Positions 10,779 through 18,050 of a stretch of DNA of 46,059 nt are shown here, in pieces. How positions within the stretch are numbered: position 1 is the first letter of the stretch; each line of letters starts with the position of its first letter. The notes beneath the pieces are model-generated. The model did no database searches. It saw only the letters and a list, made by a program, of their open reading frames with translations, and was not told where the DNA came from. The stretch covers positions 1-46,059 of the forward strand of contig CAMVIX010000006.1 in assembly GCA_947167695.1 (NCBI GenBank). Reading direction: 5' to 3'. The position numbers and the translations under genes were made by a program. This DNA is from an uncultured Clostridiaceae bacterium (GTDB lineage: Bacteria; Bacillota; Clostridia; TANB77; CAG-508).

Positions 10779-13175
10779 TTATGTTTTATTTTCAGCATTT
10801 CTAGCGTATTTTTTTAACTTTTCATATGCTAAATAATTTATTGTACCTGCTGGGAAATTCCCATTTTTATCTTTTCTTCCTGCAGGAACACCAGTTAAAA
10901 TTTCAATTCCTTCTTCAATAGAGCGTACCCCGTAAATATGGAATTTACCTTGCTTTACAGATTCAATAATTTCATCAGATAGATGTAAATTCCTTACATT
11001 TTGAACTGGTATTATTACTCCATGGTTTCCATTTAGACCACGCATTTTACATATTTGATAAAAGCCTTCTATTTTTTCATTTACGCCACCAATAGGCTGA
11101 ATTTCACCTTTTTGGTTTACAGAGCCAGTTACCGCAATGGACTGATTAATTGGTATGCCAGATAGGGAAGAGAGGATTGCATATGCTTCTGTACTTGATG
11201 CACTATCACCATCAACTCCGCCATATAGTTGCTCAAAACATACACTTGCTGTAAGTGAAAGAGGAATATCTTGGGCAAACATTTCGCCTAAGTAACCTGA
11301 TAATATAAGAACACCTTTTGAATGAGAAGAACCAGAAAGTTCTACTTCACGCTCAATATTTATTATTCCACTTTTGCCCATGTAAGTATTTGCTGTAATT
11401 TTAGATGGCTTACCAAATGAGAAATCACCAATTGTCATTATTGTTAAACCATTTATTTGACCTACCTCAAATCCATCTGTTGAGATTAGAAGAGTATCTT
11501 TTTTTATCATATCTAAATAACGTTCATCGTATTTTCTAACTCTATCAATTCGTTCATCTAATGCTTTTTGGACAAAATCTTTTGTTACAATTTTTTCTTT
11601 AGAAAGTTTTGCCCAAGTTGAAGCTTCTCCGACTATTTCACCAATATCATTAAACTTTGTGGAAAGCTTTTGTTTATCATCTGCAAGTTTGGATGCAAAT
11701 TCAACAACTTTTGCCATAGCTTCTTTGTCTAAATGTAATAATTCTTCTTTATCACAGAAACTATATACAAATTTTGATAAACGGTTTATATTTTCTACGG
11801 TCCTTGGGGCATCATCTTCAAATTCTACTTTGATTTTAAATAGCTTCCTAAAATCTGGGTCAGCAGAAAGAAGAGTATAATATATATTAGCATCACCAAT
11901 TAGAATTACTTTTATATCAAGAGGTATCGGCTCTGGTTTTAAGGAGATTAGTACCATAGATGCACGTTGCTCCATACCATTTTCTATGTTAAGTTCTTTT
12001 ACAGAAAGTGCTTTTTTTAATGCTTCATAACACATAGGATTTTGTAACAAATCTTTTGCCTGAAATATAATATATCCACCATTTGCTTGATGAAGGAGTC
12101 CAGGTTTTAACATAGTAAAGTCTGTTTTTAATGCTCCAAATTGATTTTCATATTCTAATCTGCCAAATATATTGCTATATGTGTAGTTTGAGTCCATAAC
12201 AACAGGAGCTCCTTCGAGATTACTATTGTCTATAAATAGATTTACTCTGTAATTTAGCCATGGCTTTAAGTTTTCAGGCCTTTGCATTGGATTTGGCGCA
12301 GCTCCATTTGATGGTTGTTCTTCTTGAATAAAGTATGCTAAATTTTTTAAAATATCTTTTTTTATATGATCTAAAAAAGATACAATTTTTTTGTTTTTCT
12401 TATATGTCGCTTTTATAGCATTTATATGGACATTTATTGTAAGTAATGCAATATTGCTTTGCCATTCTTCAACTTTTTTATCAGCTGCTTTTTCAATAGC
12501 CTTTATTTCTCCAATTGCATTATAAATCTGTTCTTGAACTATTGCTGATTTATCTTCAAATTCTTTTTTGGTTTCGTCATCTAATTTATCAAATTCTTCC
12601 TCGGCTATAGTATTTCCGTTTAAGATAGGCATCATATAAATACCATTTTGAGCTGTCTTAACTTGAAACCCATGCTTCATAGACTTTTCATTAAGTTTTT
12701 CTAATAAAACGTTACGTTTAGCTTCAAACTCCTGCTTTATAAGTGCACGTTCTTTTTCAAAGTCGTCATTGCTAAATGTCCTTTTTAAATCTGTACGAAC
12801 ATCTTTAATAAATGAATCCATTGTTTGTTGGAACTCTTTGCCTTGACCAGCAGGGAGAGAAACTGCTAATGGCTCGTTTGAATTATCGAAATTATAAATA
12901 TAGCACCAATCTGTTGGTACCTTTTTAGTCTTAGCAATCGTGTCTAAATAATTTTTGGTGTACATAGTTTTACCAACACCAGCAGGACCTTCTAAATATA
13001 GGTTGTAGCCTTTAACATCTACACTTAAACCAAATTGCAGAGCTTTTATTGCTCTATCTTGACCATAAACTAAATTATGGTCATCAAGTTCAGCAGTTGT
13101 ATCGAACTTGAAAATATCAGGACTACAAATGTCCTTTAAATCTTTTGGACTTAATTCGTAAGGTTTTTTCATCAT
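10779..13175 (-). CDS. Lon-family ATP-dependent protease (LonB-like, AAA_32 type)
   Basis: An ATP-dependent serine protease of the Lon clan. The N-terminal AAA module carries Walker A GPAGVGKT at residues 63-70 and is split by a helical insertion (about 130-220). The C-terminal Lon proteolytic domain has the catalytic serine in DGDSAS (about residue 657) and the partner lysine in GGVNEKIEGF. An upstream ATG at 13187 overlaps GGAGG itself, so the start is taken at 13175 (798 residues) or the next ATG. There is no membrane segment, so this is the soluble clostridial form rather than membrane LonB. No in-frame CGG. Confidence 0.88.
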   Translation of the reverse strand: MMKKPYELSPKDLKDICSPDIFKFDTTAELDDHNLVYGQDRAIKALQFGLSVDVKGYNLYLEGPAGVGKTMYTKNYLDTIAKTKKVPTDWCYIYNFDNSNEPLAVSLPAGQGKEFQQTMDSFIKDVRTDLKRTFSNDDFEKERALIKQEFEAKRNVLLEKLNEKSMKHGFQVKTAQNGIYMMPILNGNTIAEEEFDKLDDETKKEFEDKSAIVQEQIYNAIGEIKAIEKAADKKVEEWQSNIALLTINVHINAIKATYKKNKKIVSFLDHIKKDILKNLAYFIQEEQPSNGAAPNPMQRPENLKPWLNYRVNLFIDNSNLEGAPVVMDSNYTYSNIFGRLEYENQFGALKTDFTMLKPGLLHQANGGYIIFQAKDLLQNPMCYEALKKALSVKELNIENGMEQRASMVLISLKPEPIPLDIKVILIGDANIYYTLLSADPDFRKLFKIKVEFEDDAPRTVENINRLSKFVYSFCDKEELLHLDKEAMAKVVEFASKLADDKQKLSTKFNDIGEIVGEASTWAKLSKEKIVTKDFVQKALDERIDRVRKYDERYLDMIKKDTLLISTDGFEVGQINGLTIMTIGDFSFGKPSKITANTYMGKSGIINIEREVELSGSSHSKGVLILSGYLGEMFAQDIPLSLTASVCFEQLYGGVDGDSASSTEAYAILSSLSGIPINQSIAVTGSVNQKGEIQPIGGVNEKIEGFYQICKMRGLNGNHGVIIPVQNVRNLHLSDEIIESVKQGKFHIYGVRSIEEGIEILTGVPAGRKDKNGNFPAGTINYLAYEKLKKYARNAENKT

Positions 13176-13223
13176 TCGTTCCTCCATTTCAATTTATAAA
13201 ATAATATGTCATAATATTGCGTA

Positions 13224-13268
13224 GAGACAACGGGGATGGCCCTCGCAAGAGGACCGTCCCCTTGTCTC
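13224..13268. repeat. GC-rich inverted repeat, probable terminator of rimI
   Basis: gagacaa...ggccctc, a GCAA loop and the complementary arm gagg...ttgtctc. It overlaps the stop of rimI (minus strand) and stands between it and the Lon-like gene. Confidence 0.7.
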
Positions 13269-13707
13269 ATTTAAAATACAACGTCATAACAATTGCGTCA
13301 TCAGTATTATTATAGTATTTTTTCCTAACTCCAAGTGCTTTAAATCCATATTTATTATAAAGCTTTTGAGCAGGAATATTATTAATATTTACTTCTAATG
13401 TAATAGAACCTAAATTAGTTTGCTTCGCCACTTGTATCAGTTTTTCCAAAATCTTCGAGCCTATACCAAGCCTGCGACAATCTTTTTTAACAACAATATC
13501 AGTAACATGACAGTCATCTACAGCTTTCCAAATTCCACCAAATCCTAAAATTTTACTATTATTTATTGCGACAAAATATTTCGAATTAGGGTTTTGCAAT
13601 TCTTCCTTTAAAATGGAAGAAGACCAAAAACTGTCAAATTCGGAAATTAGAATAGAATCTATATTTGATAAATGTTCTAGAGTCATTGGTATAATTTCAC
13701 ATTCCAC
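13267..13707 (-). CDS. rimI: Ribosomal-protein-alanine N-acetyltransferase RimI
   Basis: A GNAT-fold acetyltransferase of 146 residues. The acetyl-CoA loop is VVKKDCRRLGIGSKILEKLIQVAK (about residues 72-95) and the family signature NIPAQKLYNKYGFKALGVRKKYY is near the C-terminus. RimI acetylates the N-terminus of ribosomal protein S18. It overlaps tsaB by 11 bp, which is the usual tsaE-tsaB-rimI order in Firmicutes. Confidence 0.9.
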   Translation of the reverse strand: MECEIIPMTLEHLSNIDSILISEFDSFWSSSILKEELQNPNSKYFVAINNSKILGFGGIWKAVDDCHVTDIVVKKDCRRLGIGSKILEKLIQVAKQTNLGSITLEVNINNIPAQKLYNKYGFKALGVRKKYYNNTDDAIVMTLYFK

Positions 13708-14374
13708 TATTTTGCTTCATCCTTTCTGCGGAAGATGGCCTTAGGTACAAAGGAAGCAAACTATCTGCTGATAAAATTTCTCCATTTTTATATTTTTTAA
13801 AAGCACATTTGCCAAGTGCATATGCAGACTGAACATTTTTATTAAAAAAAGATATATTGGATAATTCTCTTTCAAGTAATTCCTTGTGCAAAACAGCTCC
13901 GTTTCCTACAAATAAAATGCAAGAATATTTTTTTAGATGAGAGATTACTTCATTGATATCTGCTGCAAGATAACTTTCTAGTAATTCATGATTTTTATTA
14001 AATATACCACAATATACTTGATTATTTTTTGCATCAATTAAAGAAACGATGGTATCTGAATTTTCACATAAATAGGCAAGTGTGTCTAGGGAAGTAACTC
14101 CAATTACAGGCACCTGCATTACTTCTGCCATAGCCTTAACAGATGCAATTCCAATACGTATTCCAGTAAATGAGCCAGGGCCGATACTACATGCAATAGC
14201 ATCCATATCAGATAATTGCAAAAGAGATTCCTTAAATAATTTATCAACAAGAGGCATAAGGTTTTCAGAATGTGTTTTAGAATCTGTAATATTTAATTCT
14301 TTTATTAATTTATCATCTTCAAGGATGCAGACAGAGCAGATATCACTTGAAGTATCTATACTTAGTATTTTCAA
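13697..14374 (-). CDS. tsaB: tRNA threonylcarbamoyladenosine biosynthesis protein TsaB
   Basis: TsaB is the scaffold subunit that works with TsaD and TsaE in making t6A37 on ANN-decoding tRNAs. The 225-residue product has the family N-terminus MKILSIDTSSDICSVCILED and the IGPGSFTGIRIGIASVKAMAE motif (about 67-87). The start is TTG at 14374, 3 bp after the tsaE stop, with AAAGGA upstream. Sua5, the first enzyme of the same pathway, is encoded at 42851. Confidence 0.93.
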   Translation of the reverse strand: MKILSIDTSSDICSVCILEDDKLIKELNITDSKTHSENLMPLVDKLFKESLLQLSDMDAIACSIGPGSFTGIRIGIASVKAMAEVMQVPVIGVTSLDTLAYLCENSDTIVSLIDAKNNQVYCGIFNKNHELLESYLAADINEVISHLKKYSCILFVGNGAVLHKELLERELSNISFFNKNVQSAYALGKCAFKKYKNGEILSADSLLPLYLRPSSAERMKQNSGM

Positions 14375-14376
14375 GA

Positions 14377-14836
14377 TTATTTAATCCTTTCTATTATGCT
14401 TTTAAATTTTTCTCCATGTGGCTCAAAATGTAATGTACGAATAGAATCGTTTTCATTATTTCTGCTAAAAACTATTTTCAAATAATTATGGGGAAGAGCA
14501 GGCTCAATTATTTCGCCCCATTCTATAATTGAAATACCGTTTTGAAAATATTCCTCACCACCAATAGCATAGAATTCATCTATATCAGATAACCTATAAA
14601 CATCAAAGTGGTAAATATTTAAGTCTTTTGCTTGATGTTCATTTACAATAGTAAAAGTAGGACTAGAAATTTCGTCCGCTAATCCAAAATAGTCTAGAAC
14701 TCCCTCGGTAAATTTAGTCTTACCGGCTACCTAGGTCGCCAGAAAGAACAACAATATCACCAATTTGCAAGTATGTTGCTATATTTTTAGCAATTTTTTT
14801 AGTATCCTCTTCAGAATGAGAAATAATCTCCACCAT
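14377..14836 (-). CDS. tsaE: t6A biosynthesis ATPase TsaE, read through one CGGT quadruplet
   Basis: TsaE is the P-loop ATPase of the t6A complex. From the ATG at 14836 the frame runs MVEIISHSEEDTKKIAKNI to VVLSGDLGS, then in-frame CGG (14723-14725) followed directly by TAA. Passing over the C gives GDLGSGKTKFTEGVLDYFG, that is, the Walker A motif with Gly38. The rest reads ISSPTFTIVNEH...IYHFDVYRLSD...IIEWGE, all family motifs. The corrected length is 152 residues, normal. No ORF longer than a fragment exists without the shift. First gene of the tsaE-tsaB-rimI operon. Confidence 0.92.
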
Positions 14837-14927
14837 AATTCTTTCCTTTTCAACAATTATTTCAAATGTATTGTATATTACTTAAACAATTTTGTAAACA
14901 TTTTTTAAGAAAATTTTAAAAAAAGTA

Positions 14928-14956
14928 TTGACAAACAAAAACAAATACTTTATAAT
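14928..14956 (+). promoter_or_regulatory. Consensus promoter of tRNA-Gly(UCC)
   Basis: TTGACA (14928-14933), a 17-bp spacer and TATAAT (14951-14956), 24 bp before the tRNA. Confidence 0.92.
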
Positions 14957-14979
14957 CTATACTTGTCAAGAGAAAATAT

Positions 14980-15053
<74 letters not shown>

Positions 15054-15057
15054 AATG

Positions 15058-15182
15058 TGCGGTTCGTCGAACCGCAGTGAAGAGTGAATAATTAATAGTG
15101 AATGGTGAATAGTATATGTGGGGCAAACAAAGCACATTTGTACTATTCACCATTCATTTTTCACTATTCACTATTAATTAAA
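15058..15182. repeat. tRNA-Gly terminator hairpin plus 'gtgaatagt' inverted-repeat element
   Basis: A 9-bp hairpin (15058-15076) is followed by an imperfect inverted repeat with left arm about 15083-15113 (gtgaataattaatagtgaa, tggtgaatagt) and right arm about 15138-15180 (actattcaccattc...cactattcactattaatt). The same arrangement follows the variant tRNA-Gly at 43986-44108. Confidence 0.75.
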
Positions 15183-15266
15183 CTCTTTTAATTCAAAAAT
15201 TTTTTTAAATATAATATTTATAATTATCAATTATTTTATCAAAATCTTCAATTCAAAGGAGCATTT

Positions 15267-15623
15267 ATGTCCAAAGGAATTCTTATTGAAAACTCTTTAA
15301 AATTTTCTGCTAAAATTATAAAGTTGCAACAATATTTAATAAAACAGAAGAAAGAAACAATTATATCAAAACAAATAATAAGAAGTGCTACTAGTATAGG
15401 AGCAAATATTAATGAAGCAAGCTATGGAAGTAGTAAGCAAGATTTTATAGCAAAAATGCATATAGCATTAAAAGAATGTGCTGAAACAGAGTATTGGATT
15501 AGACTATTAAAAGAATCTGAATATATAGAAGATAACTATGCAACAGATTTATTAAACGATTGCTTATCAATAAAAAGGATGCTTGTTGCTTCCATAAAAA
15601 CAGTAAAATCAAATATTCAATAA
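15267..15623 (+). CDS. Four-helix bundle protein (23S rRNA intervening-sequence protein family)
   Basis: This 118-residue all-helical protein matches the S23/IVP family: KFSAKIIKLQQYLIKQKKETIISKQIIRSATSIGANINEASYGSSKQDFIAKMHIALKECAETEYWIRLL. RSATSIGANINEA and KECAETEYWLxLL are its signatures. Members occur in rRNA insertions, near tRNAs and in accessory loci; the cellular role is unclear. AAAGGAG precedes the ATG. It lies downstream of the canonical tRNA-Gly. Confidence 0.85.
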   Translation: MSKGILIENSLKFSAKIIKLQQYLIKQKKETIISKQIIRSATSIGANINEASYGSSKQDFIAKMHIALKECAETEYWIRLLKESEYIEDNYATDLLNDCLSIKRMLVASIKTVKSNIQ

Positions 15624-15657
15624 CATTTTGAAATATCATACTAAACTTTACATAAAA

Positions 15658-15857
15658 TTGACTAATTGCCTCAATTATGATAAAATATAGTTCTACACAG
15701 CAATTTGCTGTTATAGATATATTCCTTATATTTCCTTTATAATTTGGCTATTGCCAATTAATCATAAATATTTTATACAACCTAGTAATAAAGGAGGGAT
15801 TTAACACAAAGATCTATTTAGGGTAGCACATTGACAATTAAAAAGGAGTGAATACAT
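15658..15857 (+). promoter_or_regulatory. Promoter and long structured leader of the gene at 15858
   Basis: TTGACT (15658-15663) and TAAAAT (15681-15686) with a 17-bp spacer are followed by a leader of about 165 bases. It contains small hairpins cagcaa-tt-tgctg and ggcta-ttgcc, then AT-rich sequence and two GGAGG-like sites. The first hairpin and its spacing from the promoter recur upstream of 28711 and 29216. Confidence 0.6.
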
Positions 15858-16403
15858 TTGATTTACACTAGTAGTCATAGTGCGATAAAAGTAAGTTTAT
15901 GCCTCAAAACTTACGCTATTTCAGGAAATCGTGGCAAAGATGCAAATTATCATGGACTATGTTATCCTGAATTGGCTCCTAAAAAAGAGTTTTGGCAAGT
16001 TTGGCATGATAATATTGGAGTCATTTCAGAAGAAGAGAACAATAGATATTATGTTAAAGAATATTGGAATCAGGTTTTACTGTACTTAGATCCAGAGAAG
16101 CTTTATAAAGAACTTGATAACTCGGTATTACTCTGCTATGAAAAAAACATAGAATTTTGTCATAGGCATATTGTGTCAGCGTGGTTTGAATTACTGCTAG
16201 GAAAACCTGTTCCAGAAATAATAGTAACAAGAAGAGGCATAAAATATGTAAGTAGGCCCAAATATATAAAAGAATACTTATATAGCGAAATATTCAAATT
16301 ACATCCTATGCTCCCAAAAGGGTATAACATGTGGGACAGGGCACAATTAAGAAAATTTGAGGCAGAATTATTAAAAGGTAAAAAGATAGATTGGGATATT
16401 TAG
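15858..16403 (+). CDS. DUF488-like protein, TTG start
   Basis: This 181-residue protein resembles the DUF488 family: MIYTSS at the start, KTYAISGNRGK, YHGLCYPELAPKKEFW, and the hallmark LLCYEKNIEFCHRHIVSAWFELLLG (about residues 92-117) with its CYE...CHR motif. The last part (RGIKYVSRPKYIKEYLYSEIFK) is not recognised. The start is TTG at 15858 behind AAAAAGGAGTG. The biochemical function of the family is unknown. Confidence 0.65.
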   Translation: MIYTSSHSAIKVSLCLKTYAISGNRGKDANYHGLCYPELAPKKEFWQVWHDNIGVISEEENNRYYVKEYWNQVLLYLDPEKLYKELDNSVLLCYEKNIEFCHRHIVSAWFELLLGKPVPEIIVTRRGIKYVSRPKYIKEYLYSEIFKLHPMLPKGYNMWDRAQLRKFEAELLKGKKIDWDI

Positions 16404-16450
16404 TGAATCATTCCCAAATAATTTATCTTTTTTAGTATAATCTTTGTGTG

Positions 16451-16484
16451 ATAGGTAGGGAATAACATTCCCTACCTATTTTTA
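16451..16484 (+). terminator. Terminator of the DUF488-like gene
   Basis: A perfect 13-bp stem (ataggtagggaat/attccctacctat) with an AAC loop, then TTTTT. Confidence 0.88.
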
Positions 16485-16518
16485 TGTAAGAATGCAACTA
16501 TAAAAAGTTGAAAAATGA

Positions 16519-16547
16519 TTGACTTTTATTAAATATCTGTGTATAAT
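16519..16547 (+). promoter_or_regulatory. Promoter of the antitoxin RNA
   Basis: TTGACT (16519-16524), a 17-bp spacer and TATAAT (16542-16547). No ORF with a ribosome site follows on this strand; the transcript would run into the terminator at 16598-16640. Confidence 0.8.
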
Positions 16548-16552
16548 AAAAA

Positions 16553-16640
16553 TAGGAAATGAAGAAACCACAAACGTGGTTTGCCAGTTGAATATGTAAA
16601 AAAACACACCGAACTAGGCAAGTTACAGATGTGTTTTTTT
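16553..16640 (+). ncRNA. Probable antisense antitoxin RNA of a type I toxin-antitoxin locus
   Basis: A predicted transcript of about 85 bases runs from near 16554 to the hairpin aaacacacc/gatgtgttt with T-run at 16598-16640. It is antisense to the 3' end of the minus-strand small hydrophobic gene. Its first 35 bases (ataggaaatga, then gtggtttgcca at 16576-16586) repeat, in inverted orientation, the start of the toxin mRNA (16799-16834). I infer that it pairs with the toxin message tail and blocks or destabilises it, as RatA does for txpA. Confidence 0.7.
16598..16640. terminator. Shared bidirectional terminator of the toxin-antitoxin pair
   Basis: aaacacacc and gatgtgttt pair around a 17-base loop, with A-runs and T-runs on both sides, so it can end the antitoxin RNA (+) and the toxin mRNA (-). 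Confidence 0.75.
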
Positions 16641-16645
16641 ATTGT

Positions 16646-16756
16646 CTATTTGCTTAAAATTATAACCAGTATAATTAAGGCAAATACTATAATAGTTTCG
16701 ACAACTAAGCCAAATAAAAGTAAGTATATTATTTCTAATAAAACAGCTTCTATCAT
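16646..16756 (-). CDS. Type I toxin-like 36-residue hydrophobic peptide
   Basis: ATG at 16756 behind GGAGGTGG encodes 36 residues: MIEAVLLEIIYLLLFGLVVE, then a hydrophobic stretch TIIVFALIILVIILSK. It is almost entirely one or two membrane segments, the form of type I toxins and small holin-like toxins of Firmicutes. It has its own consensus promoter, a leader of about 75 bases and a convergent antisense RNA over its 3' end. The leader base run gtggtttgcca is the exact complement of tggcaaaccac at the far 3' end of the message, which would allow a 5'-3' closed, untranslatable mRNA, a trait of type I toxin messages. Toxicity itself is inferred. Confidence 0.75.
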   Translation of the reverse strand: MIEAVLLEIIYLLLFGLVVETIIVFALIILVIILSK

Positions 16757-16839
16757 AGCACCACCTCCATTCTCGCAACATATGTTACGGATTAAAAGTG
16801 GCAAACCACATCTGCGTATTCTCATTTCCTATGTCAGAT

Positions 16840-16868
16840 AGTATAACACATATTTTACAATTAGGCAA
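16840..16868 (-). promoter_or_regulatory. Promoter of the toxin-like gene
   Basis: Minus strand TTGCCT (16863-16868) and TATACT (16840-16845), 17-bp spacer. The start point would be near 16832, at ataggaaatga. Confidence 0.75.
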
Positions 16869-16954
16869 TATAAAACAAACAAACTTTCCAAAAAATATAA
16901 ATAAATTTAACCATTTTATTGCCATCGATAAAATGGTCATAATATACTCTGAAA

Positions 16955-17075
16955 TTGAAACTTTAAAAAAAATATGCTAATATATAAATGAGTGGCGCTT
17001 AGAAAACTTTAGAAGCTCTAAGTCATTCAAATAGTCTAGAATATGGTTATGTATTCTAGGCATTTTATTATTTAA
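16955..17075 (+). ncRNA. Candidate small RNA with its own promoter
   Basis: TTGAAA (16955-16960), 17 bp, TAATAT (16978-16983) is followed by about 85 non-coding bases. They contain nested complementary segments (aatga/tcatt, cttaga/tctaag) and end in a hairpin ctagaata...tattctag followed by an AT-rich, T-containing tail. I recognise no known RNA family. Transcription is a prediction only. Apart from this, the 17076-17258 stretch holds the dispersed repeat and the terminator listed next. Confidence 0.4.
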
Positions 17076-17084
17076 ACAAAAAAT

Positions 17085-17200
17085 ATTGCAAGTTTATAAG
17101 TTTTATGTTAACGTATAGATAATAAATCGAATTATATATAAAATATATTGATACAAAATATGCAAATCTTTCGCATACCTGTTTCGAAATGGCTCCAGCG
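17085..17200 (+). repeat. About 115-bp dispersed non-coding repeat, copy A
   Basis: Positions 17085-17200 match the reverse complement of about 42662-42772. Shared blocks include gataataaatcgaattatat, cgcatacctgtttcg (cgcatacctatttcg in the other copy) and ttttatgttaacgtata. No ORF. It may hold a promoter in the orientation opposite to the one listed. Confidence 0.65.
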
Positions 17201-17202
17201 TC

Positions 17203-17234
17203 GCAGTTAGCTAAAAGGCTAGCTGCTTTTTTTT
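17203..17234 (+). terminator. Rho-independent terminator
   Basis: gcagttagc, TAAAAG loop, gctagctgc, then eight T. It ends whatever is transcribed from 16955-17200 on the plus strand. Confidence 0.75.
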
Positions 17235-17258
17235 GGAGTTAAAAATGAGGATTATTAC

Positions 17259-17287
17259 TTGACAAATACAAACGACATTTTTATAAT
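17259..17287 (+). promoter_or_regulatory. Promoter of rdgB
   Basis: TTGACA (17259-17264), a 17-bp spacer and TATAAT (17282-17287), about 90 bp before the rdgB start. Confidence 0.88.
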
Positions 17288-17374
17288 AATAATAAAATAT
17301 AAAAATGGGGATGGCAGAAGAAAATAGCAAACAATAAAAAAGAACTTAAACATAAAAGAATCGAGGTAATATTA

Positions 17375-17971
17375 ATGGAAGAAATATTTATTTTAGCAAG
17401 TAACAATGAACATAAAGCTATAGAATTAAGAAAAAAATTACAAAAATATGGCATAAAATTGCTTACACAAAAAGAGGCAGGATTTAATATTGAAGTGGAT
17501 GAAACAGGTGAAACATTCAAAGAAAATGCCATGCTTAAAGCAGAGGCTATTTATAATTTAAGTAATAAGCCAACAATTGCAGATGACAGTGGACTAGAGG
17601 TAGATGCATTAGATGGACAGCCTGGTGTACATTCACATAGATTTGCAGAAACAGATGACGAAAGAATAAACAAATTACTGCATATGCTAAAAGATGTGCC
17701 AGATGAAAAAAGAACAGCTAGATTCAAAACAACAATATGCTATATAGATAAATTAGGTGAAAAACACTTCTTTGATGGGGTATGTGAAGGCAAAATAGGC
17801 TATGAAAAAAAGGGAACAAATGGCTTTGGGTTTGACCCAATATTTATTTGCAATGGAAAAACATTTGCTGAAAGAACTACTGAAGAAAAAAACGAAATAA
17901 GTCATAGAGGTAAAGCAACAGCTAAATTCCTTGAATATATTGAAAAAATGGGAAATCATGTTGAATTATAA
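17375..17971 (+). CDS. rdgB: Non-canonical purine NTP pyrophosphatase (RdgB/HAM1)
   Basis: This enzyme hydrolyses dITP, XTP and related nucleotides to monophosphates, cleaning the nucleotide pool. The 198-residue protein has the standard order: ILASNNEHKAIELRKKL (N-terminal nucleotide site), ETGETFKENAMLKAEA, IADDSGLEVDALDGQPGVHSHRFA (catalytic Asp in ADDSGL), KGTNGFGFDPIF and the C-terminal EKNEISHRGKA. GAGG lies before the ATG. thyX follows, perhaps in one operon on nucleotide metabolism. Confidence 0.95.
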   Translation: MEEIFILASNNEHKAIELRKKLQKYGIKLLTQKEAGFNIEVDETGETFKENAMLKAEAIYNLSNKPTIADDSGLEVDALDGQPGVHSHRFAETDDERINKLLHMLKDVPDEKRTARFKTTICYIDKLGEKHFFDGVCEGKIGYEKKGTNGFGFDPIFICNGKTFAERTTEEKNEISHRGKATAKFLEYIEKMGNHVEL

Positions 17972-18050
17972 CATTATGCGTGATATAATCTAAACTACAC
18001 ATAAGGCAAATACAGCCGAAATGTAATTAAAAGGAAGGAGAGCATTTCGT

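Noticed and set aside
15083..15182. CRISPR array from the repeated 'gtgaatagt' words
   Set aside because: The repeats are short, irregularly spaced and arranged as inverted arms, with no unique spacers of constant length. No cas genes are in the window.
16581..16841. An 86-residue ORF on the plus strand over the toxin locus
   Set aside because: It has no ribosome site, runs through the terminator hairpin and the antisense of the small hydrophobic gene, and has no recognisable domain.
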